NCBI RefSeq assembly: GCF_028858725.1
Contig: NC_084766.1
Location: 21,492,501-21,556,500 of the forward strand
Direction of reading: 5' to 3'
Length of the DNA: 64,000 nt
DNA from: Colius striatus
Taxonomy: Eukaryota; Chordata; Aves; Coliiformes; Coliidae
Each line of letters starts with the position of its first letter. The first letter of the stretch is position 1. Below the pieces are notes generated by a model, which searched no databases, was not told the origin of the DNA, and saw only the letters and a program-made list of their open reading frames with translations. The position numbers were made by a program, and so were the translations under genes. This document shows, piece by piece, positions 24,690 to 38,700 of this stretch.

Positions 24690-26760
24690 AGGCAGGCCTG
24701 GGCTATGCCTCGCCTGCCCTGTCATCCGTGGCCAGGGCAGCCCGCGCCCTGCCGCTGCCTTCGCCTGCCCGGGGACTCGCTCTTGCGATATGCCCTGCTC
24801 TGTCCGGCCCCAGCACGGCTGCCTCTCTCTCCCCTTGCCGCACGGGCAAAGGGTGCGGATGCCTCCTGCCCTGCCTCAGGCGCCGCAGCCCCTTCGCCTC
24901 ACCTCCCGCCAGCACACCTTAACCTGTGGCAGCCGGCGCCCCTCGCGGCTGTTGAGCATCTTTTTATTACTTTCCCTCTTTGAAAAAAAAAAAAAGGGGA
25001 AATGTGAAACTACTGAACGCCCTGCGGGTCCCCTCGTAAGCCCGGCCGCGCCTCGCCTCCTGCCCTCGGGTGCTCCGTGGGCGAGCAGGGCGGGGCAGGC
25101 GAAGGCGACCGCGGCAGCCGCGGTGCAGTGCGCCTGCCCGGCCGCCGGCGCGGGGGAAAGCGGCCTGCCGCGAGGCTTGCGGGGGTGCTGGGGGAGCCGG
25201 AGCGTCCCGCGAACTGTTTCGATCCCCGCGGGAGCGGGCGGGCGGCGAGGCCCGGAGCGCCGGTCCGAGCGGTGGGTGTGGGCCCGGCTCAGGGGGCGGG
25301 AGGATGCCGCCGGCTGAGCCCTTCGGTGGCGAAGGGCGGGACGCGGCACGCCGGGGACTGCGGTGACTGCGCGCGTCGTCCGGGGGAAATACGGTAGCGG
25401 CGGGAGGGGCCTGCGAGGCGCCGCTCTGGCGGGGAAGATCCTGCCCAGTTGGCAGCTCTATGGTTCCGGCTGTGGCTGCGCCGGGGAGCACGGGCGCGCG
25501 CTTCCTGCCCTGCCTCCCCATGGTGCCTTTCCGGGGGGAAGGGCCGCCGCCGGCGCCGCGCGCCTGCGTGAGCCGGGCCCGCCGCCCCCCCGCCGAGGCC
25601 ACTGTCCGACGCGGTGCGCGGCGCCGGCTGCCAGCGCTCGCGGCGCCGCCGGTGCGGACGAACGCGCGCGCCCCGCCCCCCTCGGCCCCCGCTGCGCCGG
25701 GGGGGCCGCGTCCCCGCCCCGCCGCGCCGCTGGCAGCCCCGGAGCTCCGCGGCGGCAAATGGTGGGGCCGGACGATGCCGGAGCTCCGGGCGGCGCAGCC
25801 GTGCTTCCCGCGGGCCGGCAGGAGGCGGCGGAGGAGGAGACGGAGGAGGAGGACGGGGAGCGGGATGGGAGCCGGGGCTTGAACCGGAGGAGCGGCGGGC
25901 CGGGGCAAGAGCGGTTGCTGCAGCGGTACCTGGCGGCGCTCGGCCCCGCCGCGGCGGCGGCGGCGGGGGGGAAGCGCTTCCCGGAGAAGCCCGCCAACGG
26001 GGCCGCCTATGCCGTGGGCCCCCCCGCGAGGATGACCAACGGGGACGTGGGCTTCCTGCTGCTGCCGCCGCAGGGGCCGCCGCCGTCGCCACCCGCTCGG
26101 GCGGGACGGGCCGAGCCGAAGCGGGATGAGCCAGGAGAGGAGGAAGCGAAACTGCAGAACGGGGGCTTCTTCCTCAGCCCGCCCGGCCCGGGGGGCGGCG
26201 GTGGCGGCGGCGGAGTCCCTGGGGGAACTGCCTTGGAAGAGCCGCTGAGGAGCTGCCGGCTGCGTAGCGAGGCGGACCGACGCGGAGGAGCGGCAGAGGC
26301 GGCCGCCGGCAGCCCCCCGCCGTCCCTCCGCCCGGGAGACGACGCCGGCAGCGGGGCGCAGGCCGTCCCCAGCGTGGGGACTTCCCAGGGCCTGGCGGAG
26401 CCCACTGCCCTGCCCCCGGCGCCTCTCGGCTTCACGGACGTGAACCTCAACTCCCGCAACACGTACGAGGTGAGCCGGCGCCGCAGCGCGCCGGAGCACC
26501 TGCCTCACGGAGGAGCGGCGCCCGCGGCGTCGTCGCAGGAGCCGGCGGAGAGAGTCCGGCGGACGGGCATCGCCGGCGCCGGCAGCAGCTTTGCCGAGTT
26601 CTTCACCAGGTAAAGGAGCAGGTAGCGGGGCCAATACTGGCGCCCCCCGGCGGAACCCGGTCTTGAGCCGGGGCGGGACAGGGGTTGGAGGTAGGCTGGA
26701 TGCCCCGGAGGCGGCGGCTGAGGTCTGCTGCGCCGATGCACTGGACGTGGTGGGGTTGTC
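24690..26760. promoter_or_regulatory. TBC1D12: CpG island and promoter region of TBC1D12
   Basis: GC-rich, CpG-dense DNA begins near 24690, is interrupted by an A13 run near 24981-24993, and continues through the first coding exon to about 26760. It should contain the transcription start and 5' UTR of TBC1D12, although no TATA box or clear start site can be picked. The long antisense open frames here are products of high GC content, which removes stop codons. Confidence 0.75.
25759..26609 (+). CDS. TBC1D12: TBC1D12 coding exon 1
   Basis: Codes residues 1-283 and two bases of codon 284. The ATG at 25759 gives MVGPDDAG, matching the start of the human protein as I recall it, although the frame is open upstream to 25363. 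An acidic run ([10 protein letters not shown]), poly-Ala, a nine-Gly run and Pro-rich segments mark it as low complexity. The donor is ACCAG/GTAAAG at 26610. Confidence 0.93.
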
Positions 26761-29700
26761 TGAAGGACCGTGTCTCGGGTCAGCAGTGTCTTACTGCTGG
26801 TCAGATGATGAACAATTATAACCTCAGCGGTATCTTTTGCCACTGAGTAAATATTGCTACAGCAAGAAAGAGGCTTTGCGTTGGATGTGAGGGTAATATG
26901 CTAAATATACTCCTGCTGCTTCAAACTACATGGACTTCAAACTGCAATTTGTTTCCTGTGCCAGAGCATTTTATTGTCTGAATGAATGCAGTGACACTGA
27001 TTAAACTACTTGGGGAATAAGGTGAAAATTGCTGAATTGGTGATTCTGAGAATCATCATGAAAGTTGCAAAGGCTCGTAAAGCTTTCGCTACCTGTTGAC
27101 AGTGTAGATAGAGTTTACATATTTATTTTCAAGTGTGATGTGGAAAGCTTCAAGGATGGGATTTGTGCTCAAATTAATTGAGCTACTGTGAAGTTTCTAG
27201 CATAAACCCCAAAACTTTAGGACATCCAGCCTCGTTACCTGGGGGCTCAGTAGCATTGCTCACTCTCTAATGTATTACACAGGAGATGCATCTTGACTGT
27301 GATAGTTTATAGCATACTCTGTACTACTTTTCTCATGTTCAAAGATGGGAGTTTGAGTTCCAAATTTCTAACAGTTTTTATCCTTCAGAGCCCTGGGGTT
27401 TGTAGTTACTGTGTGACAGTCACTGTGATAGCACAGCGTGTCTAAGTCTGTGGAGAAGACAAGATTAAATCCATCTAAGTGAAGAATTGATATAGGAGAA
27501 TTGATATAGGAGAATTGATATCTCAAGGTAGGATCCTGAATTGAGAAATTGGCTCCTCTGCTGGCCCTCGGGAAAGGGAGAGATGGATAAGGTTAGTGGT
27601 AGTTGCAGGGTAAGTTTCATATCTCCACTGTATTTCAGGGATGAGTTGAGAGATGTGCTTCCATTCCCACTCTTTCCTATTAGCATTCTTCCCTCCCACA
27701 CCATATTTTCCCTCCTGGTGTGTGGACTGCAGTACATCTACTTCATGTTGCTTCATTACTTCAACCATTACTTGAACACTTGGACCAGTAACATTGGTTC
27801 TTGCTGCTTTTTGCCCCAGAGCAATAGCTTAATGAAATTCTGGAGAATTTTCCTTGTAGAAAAGACTGAACTTGATGTGCAGTAGAAGTCATTGTCAATA
27901 TGTGCTGATGTTTGCTGTGTTCTGTGAAGGCTTGGGTAGTACGTGGAAAATTAAAGTTAATTGCTTCTGTCCTAGAAAAAGTTATACTGCTGACACCTCA
28001 GTGAAAAGAAAGTTCTTGTCTTCTGAGCTATTTCTGATACTTTAAAAGCTTAGACTTCTCACCTTTTTTTTAACTGGTCAGATTCATTCAAAACCAACAG
28101 TCGCTATAAGTAGATATTTCTCTAGTTCTTAGAGAAATATCTTGATGTATAAAAATTGCCCTGTGATTGAATGTTCATAGCAACTATACTTCCTTGGGAA
28201 GCTTCTCAGCAGACGGTTGCTTGTATTTTTGAATGAGCACAGAGCCGTGAATTATGTTGCTCCCCAAATTTTAAATTGTACCAGGTGGCTGTATTCTATC
28301 AAAAGTACCTGGTGAGATAACAACTCATGTTTTATTAGACTGTGTACCTGCTCCCACAGTGTATGAGAAAAGGTGCTAGATGTGATAAACACAGGTAGTT
28401 CCACAGTCTGGAGTGTCTTAAATAGGATATTTTACACTTGTAATGCTGTCTGGTTTACAAACTGTAAAATTTTTTCTAATAGTCATAATTACATGGAAAT
28501 TCTTTAAAAGGCTGGACATTTATTATTGTTATTTAAAAAAAGAGAAGGCAAGGAGGGGGAAGTCCTACTGCCTTCAATGAGAAAGCTTTGTTGTACTTGT
28601 CCTGTCAGACAGTTTGGTCATGGCAGATCTGGGTTAGGAGGCTGCTGTTTCCAGCTGCCTGTTCTCAGCTCTTCAGTTGTCAGGTTGGGCTGCTTCACAG
28701 CTCTTTGATATCATCCATGTTAATTGTCTGTCTGAGTTTCATGGAACAGGAGGAGAAACCGTGGAGGTGTGAGGTAGGGGAAAAAACGAGCAGCTGTCAA
28801 TGGCAGCATCTTACCCAGTAATAATTTTTCTAAGAACATGGGGAAGTTTGCATCAATGACTAAAGCTTTTTGTTTGTTTGTTAGTTTTCAGGTAAGTATT
28901 AGGGGTAATGTTTGACCCTTGGATCTTAAGTTGTGTTTGTAAAAAAAAATTAACTCTATCAAATCAATGCTAACAACTTTCAACTGAAAAATAATCAGTT
29001 TTGATGTCTCTTTGTTCTACTTCTTTGTTTCTCTCTAAATCAGAGGTATGTGGAGCAAAGTGCTGTGGCAAGGAAAATTGCATGACTATGGTCACTTGTC
29101 TCCACTGTTCTACTGTTATGGTCAGAGCATTAAGTGGCTTCTTGAAAGTCACCTGTCACTGCTTTGTACTCCCGTGTATGATTCATAATGTAGTCATATA
29201 TAGGCACTGTTCTTAGGATTTGTGGTCTTACATAGCAGCTTAGAGGTGCTGTGCTCCATTCTTGGGTTACTGGATCGCTTTCAGTAGCCCCAGTGGATTG
29301 CTGTTGGGTACAGAATGGTTCAGTGAGCAGGAATGCTGCATGGACAGTAGAATTAAAGCCATGGTGATTACCTTGACTGCAATATGCTTTATCCCCCAAA
29401 GCAGCACACACAGAGCAGAACAGTAAACAAAAAAGGGCAAGCAGCAGAGAGTATTCCAGGGCTGAGATAAAGCCACAGTAATTCTGAACTACTTCTAAAG
29501 ATGAATTATACTTTATAATTCTACATGTTTGCACCAGACATCTTCTCAGTTTTTGTAGTTATTGTTGCTTTCCAACTTGGGTATTTACTAGATGAATTTG
29601 GGTATCTGGTAGTTGTCAAAGTTTCTCATTCCTGGATTCAAAGCTTGCTGTTCACAACAGCAGTGTACTTCCTTTGCTATATTAAAGCACCATTTTACCC

Positions 29701-32700
29701 AAATGCATGTTTTCCAGAATTCATCTAATGAGTTTTCCTGATAAAATCACAAAGAGCTTAATTCATTACTGCCACATCTCATAGGTCTTCAGGATGTGCT
29801 GTGAGCAGTAAGTGTAAGGGGCTGTAAGCACATGTGGTAGTTGACATGTAAAAACTGTCTTTAGTCTTATCCTTCCTTCTTCACTCAGAATGGTTGTGCT
29901 TATTGTCTAGAAGTTTTGAAAAATCTTTACTCAAGGAGATGATGGTAAGTTGAAGCAAGTCAGTATATGTAGGGACAAAGAATTGAGGAATTGCTGGAGC
30001 CTGCATCTTTTCTCTCTATAAACACAGTTATGTGATTTGGTAAGTAGGTAGTTCTTGAAAAGCTTCTAATCTTGTTGCTCCTACAAATGTCCTTGACAGA
30101 GAGATCCACTTCCCTGAGTATTTTTACTCATATACATAGAAATGTCTCCAGATCTGTAGCTTGTTTCAATTTCTTACTAAGTAGCACTCGCAGCTCTTGG
30201 AGCTATAGAAGCTTATATGTCATCTACTGTTGCATCTTGTGAATGTTTAATACCAGAATCAATGTTTCTCTTCTTGTATAGAGCTTTTCAGTTTTCTAGA
30301 TCAGCAGGAAATTGAAGGGGATGTAGTGTGCATCTACGGGGGGGGGGGGGGGGGGGGAAGATCTTTTTTTGAGAGTTTTAGTCAAAAATGAAAGTCAAGT
30401 GAGGAAGGAGCTGTCCTACTTGTGACAGATCTCCTAAACCTTCTGTTTGCATAAAGGTCAAAGAACAGATTGATGGGAGCAATTCATGATGTTCAGTTTG
30501 TATTCCTGTATGGCCTGTGCCTATATCTTGGTCAGTTCCTGCTGACATCCTGAAAGATGTGTTTGGTTTTGATGTTGGGGTTGTTTTTTAACCAGTTCAG
30601 ATTTAAAAAAAACCAAACAAAACAACAACAAAAAACAACCAAACCCAACCATAAATACGCAGTGTCTCTAACAGGTCAAGGAAATGATGTTGACAATATG
30701 TTGGAAAGATAATTGAAGAGTGAAGGGAATAGAACAAAACTTCCCCGCCAGAAATTGTGAGGGCACCTTTCTGTCTTTTTGTCAGACCTAGTTTTTTTAC
30801 TTTCTCTACTTCTCTAAGCATTCTTGTAACTTAAATGAAACAAGCAGGTACTTATAATTTAGTTGAATTAAAACTGACTGGAGAAAGTGAGCAAGAGCAT
30901 CTGGATCCAAATCTGTGACTCAAACTTCACACAGTATTCTTTTCTTTCCTGATTTAGAGACATAATTAACTTGATAAAAATAGGAAAAAGTATTCATATT
31001 ATCAAAATAAGCTCTTCTGTAGATTTGTTAATTTACTTTCTCCTATGAGTGCTTTATTGTATGAAGTTGTGTTGACATGTTGGTCAGTTTCTGGCTTTCA
31101 TTGGTATGAATAACATGATAACTTAAGTAAAAAAAACCCAAACATAACTGTAGCAAACTTTGAAGACAAATGCTTAGCAAGGATTTCTTTCTTCAACTCT
31201 CAATAACTGTATACATAGAAAATTTTACCCAAATTATATAAACTTTTTATTTATAAAAACGTCAAGGGGATATCTCTGCACATCTAAAGTTTCTCTCAAA
31301 AGTGAGGATCCTGCTGTAGCAAATTCTGACAACAGCCTTGTTTTTATTAGTGAATCACTTCCAAGCAGCTCACGAAAAGGAGGAAGTCCTCAGGGTCTAT
31401 GAGCTGAAACTGCCTATTTGAAAAAGCTTCACTCCTGGGACTCATGACATCAAGGTTTTAAAGAGTTTTGTCTTTCTGGAAAACATTAGCAATGGGTGTG
31501 TAACGTGCTGTGCACACATGTTATCATTCTGGCTAGGCTGTCTGTTGAGTAGCAAACCAAAGTTAAATTTCAGATGCACAATCAGAAGAATCATATGCTG
31601 ATTTAACTCTGGATAGGTATCAGAGTGCTCTCTGGAGCCAGTCTTCCCCCAGCCCTCACTCAAAAACTGACTGAACAGATGTCACTTCCAAGACCGTGGA
31701 GCTGTATGCGTTATGTTGATCAATTTAAATTACTCAAAGGATTGTTAGCAAATTCTTTGCTCTCCTTGGTAGATAGTGTAATATTCTGTGTTGGTACAGA
31801 TATTTGCTCTGGAAGTCTTATAATACTAATAGGATTTTTCCTGAAGTAAGTTCTCCTTAAATGTAGTCACTTTGGCAAGATTTTGTGGGTAATTTTTTTC
31901 AAGCCAAACAGCTGATGTTGTTCTTTAGTGTTGCAGTTGCTGTTCGTTTTGCTAAGGAATCTTTTAAAGAGGCGTTTAAACTTAACCTGAAAATTTCTTT
32001 CACCTCACTTCACTTTGCAGAAGGCATTTTCCATTCCTTGATCTCTTCCGCTTATTTTGTCACAGAATTTCTTACAGACTCAATATATTGAGTGTAGTGT
32101 GACAAAATGAATGAGACCTCTCTTCTGAATTGGCTATGACTAAAAGAAGAATGTTTTACATGGAAAACAACCACCAAAGGAGGTTGCTTTAATCACAGCT
32201 GGCCTCTAAGAAAATGATAGTTTTATGCTTTTGCTCTTCTGGCTGTTCAATTATTCATTAGGCGATTTTGTCCTGATTGTTTAAGAATGAAAAAGGAGTT
32301 TAAGGGTTTTGGTCACGTTTCATTCGTGCGAATGCAAAAATTGTTATTCCTCTCTTTGATTTCTGGGAACTGCTGAGATGTTTATGATATAACGCCTGTC
32401 CTTTTTTTTCATCCCTTATTCGTCTTGTTTGCTGTGCAGCTGGAAAGGGACTAGGTTTGTTAAATTGCATAGTAAGCGTTGCTTTGTGTCTCATTCTCAG
32501 ACTGTGCCATGCTTCTTGATCTTTTTAAATTGTTTTCTAAGGAAGTGAAGCTTAGGCAGTTATTGCCCGATCTTTCTGATATCACAGTCTGTTAGCCAAA
32601 TTCAAGCTTCTCTGAGAGGGCTAGAATATGAAAATCCTGCAGGTTTTTGAATGAAGACGGAGCACAAGGAGAGCTTGCAAAAGAGCTCTGTATTTGCAGA

Positions 32701-35700
32701 AACCAGTCAACTGTGCAAACCACTTGTCCAGTGTATCGCTTGTGGCCTGGCACTGGGGGAGCAGTGTGAGAGGTGGATGGATATTGAGTGGGTGAACTTA
32801 TAATTTCAAAAAGTAGAAAACTAGTTTTCATGGTCATAGATGAGTTTATTTTTCCAGGACTTCTCAGAGCCAAGCACTCAGACTGGTGTTCTTACAAGTT
32901 CCTTTCTTCTTAACAGAAAATAATTCCCATAGCCTCCAAGAGGAAGGTTTTGGCAGGATTTTTCCATCCTTCTCTAAGGTACTCTTTTATTAAGAATAAA
33001 CCATTTTCAATTTCCATTGGTATACTGGGAACTTTTATTTAATGTGCTCTCAGATAAGTGAGAGAGTCTCCCTTGATTAGGTAGTATAATAAAAACTGCC
33101 TTCTTGTCTCACCTCGCCTAGGGCAGTTCTGTGATTTAAACAAACTTCCTGAAGGCCAGCTATAGAAACAGGGAAACTAAGCAATGGTCTAGAAGGATAA
33201 AAGATACCAGAGGGCAACAAAAGACCTTATAACCCTTTTGCTTCTAGTGGAGCCTTAGGAACCTAGGTTTTCTGCTGCCTGTGTTGCCGAGATCTGCTTT
33301 GGCATGCTGAGGAAGATGCTGTGGGAGAAGGGCGGTTGTACTTTATATGTCTTAGTCGTGATCCAAGAACAACGATGCCAGTTGCTCTGCTTTCTGTAGC
33401 AGGGGAAGCTTGGCCCTGGCCAGGTCTTGAACCCAGCAAAACTCACTCCTACCTGTATTGATTCAGTTGCCAAATGCATTAATTAGTGCAGCATCTAATC
33501 TCGCTGGTGGGCAAAAATGAAGCTATTTGTATGCTCAATGCCAGCATGCTTTAAAAAAACCAAACAAACCATGAACTGCTAAAGGTATTTGTGTGGTTTG
33601 TAGCTGTGAAATGGGAAGCATTGCAGATGCCAAAGTACAGTATCTAGTTAGTGTAAACTTAAGGTGTTTTGCAAGTTGTGTGCTGTTCCTCAAGCTCTGC
33701 AGTCAGCTGAGTGTGTAGTTTGGGGAATTTCTTCCATGCTTTGTAAACCTCAAAACTGTCAGCCCAACCTGAAAGGAATCAGTCTGTTGCATATTAATAT
33801 CAGCTGTCTAACAGATCAAAACCAGATTCTTGCATTTTTCTGTTATTTCCGAAATTTATCACTGAAGCAGGGACATAAAAAATACACTGTGAATTTCTAA
33901 CCACAGCAGAAATCTGCTACAAAATTGGTACAGTAGTATTGCATTACACGATCAAATAGTAGATAGGCATGGGACCAGAAGGGGAAAGTATTAGCTGAGG
34001 CTTAACCAGGCTGGTCAGACTAGTAAGTATCATCAACTCTTGGCATAGTCTTCAAAATAAAACTTTGCTCTGTGTTTGAACTCACAGTTCACAGACTTGC
34101 AGAGTGTGTCAAAGATGGAAATCTTTCTATTCTTTGTCTTGAAAGCATATCTCATATAGGAACATTTGAACTGTAGGTATAGTGACTGCCCTGATAAAGC
34201 TGGTGAATTTTGCATTAACTGAAAGTGACTCACTACTTAGAACAGTTTCAGGTAGTTAGCTTCATTAGTTTTTACTTCCATCAGCTCACCAAGGTATCTC
34301 ACAGAACTTGCTGTTATCAGGAAACAAAGAGAATGTCTCTTCACTGCTTCTGGTATTTATTTGATCCTCTGTGAGCTGCTGTAGCTCATTAAGCTGGGAA
34401 GTGAAAAAATGTGAATGATTTTTCTGTGGGATTAGTGAATTGAATTGACTTGCAAGGTATGGAGAGTCTCAGAACTGGTGCAGCAAAGGGATATAGAACA
34501 TTACTGGTTCAAGGAACAGAAATGGACTTCCACTTAGCAGAGCTGAAACAGCTTGGCTGTTAGGTGTGTGTAGAAGAGGAAAGGGTCTTATTCCCCTAGT
34601 ACTTTTTTACTCAGCATGTTACTGGTTAACCAGCTATGGCTTTGCTGGAGTAGATGTTCCTGGCCATGCAATAAACAGAAGATCGTCTGTAATCATCTGG
34701 TAGAAATTCTCCACTTTTTGCATCTGTGATCTAGGATTTCGATTTAGATTCTGTGGGCAAGTGATATTTGGTTATTACAGAAGATTGACCTTAGTGTTTG
34801 GGATAGCGTAAAAATAGCTGCTGAAGTGCCTGGTAAAATATGAAGATGATAAATTAGTTTGGCATAGAGCTCTGGTTTGCTAGTTCACTCTGAAAAGTAA
34901 AGATAAGGCCACACTGATTGTCTTCCTTTACTCCTTTTGTACTTGAGGATTCTGAAATTAACTGTGTCTATTACCTTCCATATGTATTTGCTTGTTTACA
35001 AGTGTGTTTGCTTGAGCCTGTTTATAAAACTGACTTGTGCAACAGCTCTTTGTTAATAGTATAATGTAGACTGTGGAATCTGCCAGGGGAGCCTGTAAAG
35101 CCACTTTGGGACTGGTATTAATAGTTCTGTTATTCTTTGTGGCCTAAGAGGCCAGAAACCTCCTTCTTCCCTACTCTATAGTCCTTAGCAGCTACTCCTT
35201 GATGGTTCATTAGATTTCAGGCATACCTAATTGTAGCTGAATCTTTAGTTGACCACTAATATCAATGGAAATGTCATAGTTTCATTTAAAAAAATTACTG
35301 TACTGCAAGCTTGGTCTTGCTGAAGATGCATGTTCTTCTGGTTAGGATTTTTTTGTTACCTTACTTTAATTTTTTTGGGGGGAGGAGGGGGGAACCAAAA
35401 ACTTGCTTGTATAGCACTTAAGACTAGTTTTACAGCATTACAGAAGCAAACACTGAAGTTCCTTTGGAGAGGGTGTTTCGGGATAATCTTTGAGTTTGGA
35501 GTAACAAAATTTAAAGAGAAACTGATGTCTAGCTTCTTGTAGCAAGGTGGTTGATGATGTGAACTATATAATCAGTTGTCACCTCCAATGTATGGCAGAG
35601 ATTGGAAACTTGTTCTCAGAGCAACTGTATAAATGTATTGAATCAAAATGGGCTGATGTTATTCCAAGTTACTGAAACTAAAAATGTAGAATATCTAATA

Positions 35701-38700
35701 AATTTCAAATTTAGTAGTGTTTTGTTCTAAATCTCCATGTCAAGAATTTTAAAGTAAACCTAAAAACAGTTGCATGTTAACTTACAAATTAAGGTTGAAA
35801 TGTGAGAGTAGAGGATGAGATGAAAAATATATTTGTAAAGTTGGAAGTATTTGCTGATGGCATTTTTATGCTCATGTCACTCTTCCAGCCATAACTAATA
35901 ATGTGAGAAAACACTTTCAAGTATGTGAAAGTAGGCAAATATCTCCTTGGCAGTGTAATGTAAATTTATATCTAAAATAATGGGGGCAACCTATTCATCA
36001 GTCTAAGAAATAATTACTGTGTGCGCTGTAAACACACATTGTGACTTTTTGGACATTCTAACAGTTCCTACAAATGCACTGTATATAAACAATTGAAAAT
36101 ATAGAAATAGAATCCTACTTCTTCTGCTTTGTAAGTGGCTAACAAAAAAAAATATTTCCTTTTAGCAGTTCATTATTTATGCGTAGAGTTGAGTTACGTT
36201 TGTTTCTATATGTAAATTATTGAAAAGTTTCATTTAAAGCAGAGGAACTAATAGTCTATAATTAAGCAATGTCTTTCTGCCATTATTTCCAAGTTGTTGC
36301 ATGTGAGGCGTTAAGAGAATGGACAACACTTGAGTATGAAGAAAAATTCTGTTATGCTCTTAAACAGATTTTGTTTTACACATGATAAAAATATGCCGAT
36401 GTGAATATAATTTTTCTTATGTACTTGATTATCATGAAGGAATATGGAATTGCAGGCTTGCAAGGGTCTTCAGAATTTGTGCAGACTGTTCTGAAAGTGT
36501 GGGTTTAAGTCAAAATGCTTAATTTTCATGCTATGCCAATAAAAATACATCTATAATAATCCCTAGAACACACCTTCTCTAACTCCTCCTTGGTGCAGCT
36601 CTCTGGATTAAGATTATTAGATACATAATTAGTTTCTTTATCAGTTTGTCTTTCAGCTAATAGGAATTTTAACAAATTTCAGACAGAGATGTATTCTGTA
36701 TGTCTAGGAAGCTTATTTAGAACTTAGCGTAGGGATGGAGCAAGAGCAGACTGTACACAAGGGAACTCTGTTCTTTGTGAAGATGCAAAATAAATTGTAT
36801 TGCAATACATACACAATTTTTAATGAGTTTACTTCCTATGCCTTTTACAAATTCTGAGGTTTTATTAGAATAAGGGGATTTTAATGTACTTCAGTTATTG
36901 CAGAGAAATGCAACTTCCAGGGTTTTTAACTGCATTTTTGTAATTGTATTTAAAACAAACAGAAAACCTGGACTGTTTTTTGTCCAACTTGATGCTTATG
37001 TATAGTGCTAATTCTGCACTTGATTTCCCTTCTAAGCCTTTGTAATTCTGGGAAGAAAAGTTACCTTGGATAGAGTGAGGATGTTCTTGATGTGATTCTG
37101 ATTCCTTCCTGTTTGTGTCTTGCTTCTCTGGATTTAATGTGAGAGTTGTTTTAGGCAGTGTGTAATAACAGGTACTAGATGCTTAATAAAACAGAATATG
37201 ATCAACCCTCACTCCCTTTGTCGGTTCTTGCGGAATGACATTTATGTGTAAGTTGAAGTGAACTTTAATGAAGCATGCCTGGTTGGTCAGGTGTAGCAGT
37301 TCATGTGTTTCATGCTCTCTCCTGGGACCATCTCCATGTCTATGTATTTAACGCCATTTGATTTTTGCCTTTTTTCATAGTGCAAGGTTAACAAATTGGA
37401 GAAAGGCAGGCTCATTTTGACATGCTTCATACTCCTCTTAAATGGCTCAGGTGTAAGATTCAACCATCTTCTGCACTTAAAATTTGTATATAGTTAACTA
37501 AAAGCAGTAGAACAAGTGAAGCTTGAATCTGAAAGTGTGTTTCTAATGATTTGATTCTCTGACACCTAATAAGTAAAAAAATGATGCTGTAACCTTTCCT
37601 TCAATGTGGAGGAGGCAAATCCCTGTTAGGACAATGTTCTCTCTGCTTTGACTCTCTTTGAGTTGGCTATGCCTTTTAAATACATGATTGAAGCTGCATT
37701 ACTGGACTCGATGGCTGAACAGTTAGGATGGCTTTCTGGGCTGTCACATCAGGATTACTTTAACAATGCAGAGTAAGCTATGTGCACCAGGACTGCATTT
37801 CAGCTTATCTTGCAATTTAGTTGCATTTCATAGATTTCTAAACTTAATTGGAGAATCTTAAGGATTACTGTTTTCTTTTTCCTTTGTGCTTCTTAGCACA
37901 ATTCATTCTCCTGCCTCTCTATGGGGTTAGAATAGCTATGCCATGAGCCTTCTCTGGGCCTGTAGCATTGAAAGCTGAGGCAGGCACTTCACAAGTGTTG
38001 TGGTATACATGGGTTTAAAGGCTACAGGTTACAGTTTTATGGAGGGAGTGGAGACATAAGTTAGAATCTGTACCTTGTTTTAAAGCTAGAGGACTAAGGG
38101 CAGATATATAGGCTCATGATATATATGTTGTTTCCAAGTGTTATTGTTAAGAATACTTGGACTCAAATGGGAGTTTTAGGGAAAACTGGGCAGTAAATAA
38201 AGTTGCTTCTAGTAATGCAGTACTAGATCTCAACAACATCAAAGCTCTGGAATATCAGAGATGATTCTTCTGGCAGGCTCCTTTGAAGCTCAAAGTTAAG
38301 ATTGGAAACCCAAGGATGTGCATCTGGGGTGGGAAAGAAAGCAACTCCTTTTTTTTTTTTTTTTGGAATGCACATAGCTGCCAAGTACTGGTTACTGACA
38401 CACAGTGTAGTTGTAGAAAGGGAAGATCAATGTGTGTGCTTTTTTTTTTTTCTTGAAAGAACTGTAGCAAAGTGACATCTAACTTGAAACTAGATTTGAG
38501 TTTGATATTTTTACTCAGAGGACTATCACAAGATAACTTGGTCTTGTGGACCAGTGAATCAATTATACCTAGAGGCAGAGTTATATCTAGGCTACTGCCT
38601 TTCCTACCTGCTGACGTTCATGGTTGCTGCTATTCAAACCACTTCAGCCATGTGAAAACATGGCAGTCTAGTTTCTAGTCTTGGATGAAATTTAAGATCA

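Noticed and set aside
25363-25758. Extended N-terminus for TBC1D12 from the in-frame ATG at 25363
   Set aside because: The frame is open by GC content, but the MVGPDDAG start at 25759 matches the known start of the family; the upstream part has no conserved feature that I recognise.
24967-26634. 555-codon minus-strand open frame across the TBC1D12 CpG island
   Set aside because: Low-complexity Arg/Pro/Ala translation antisense to a confirmed coding exon; no motif, and frames of similar length appear in all phases of this island.
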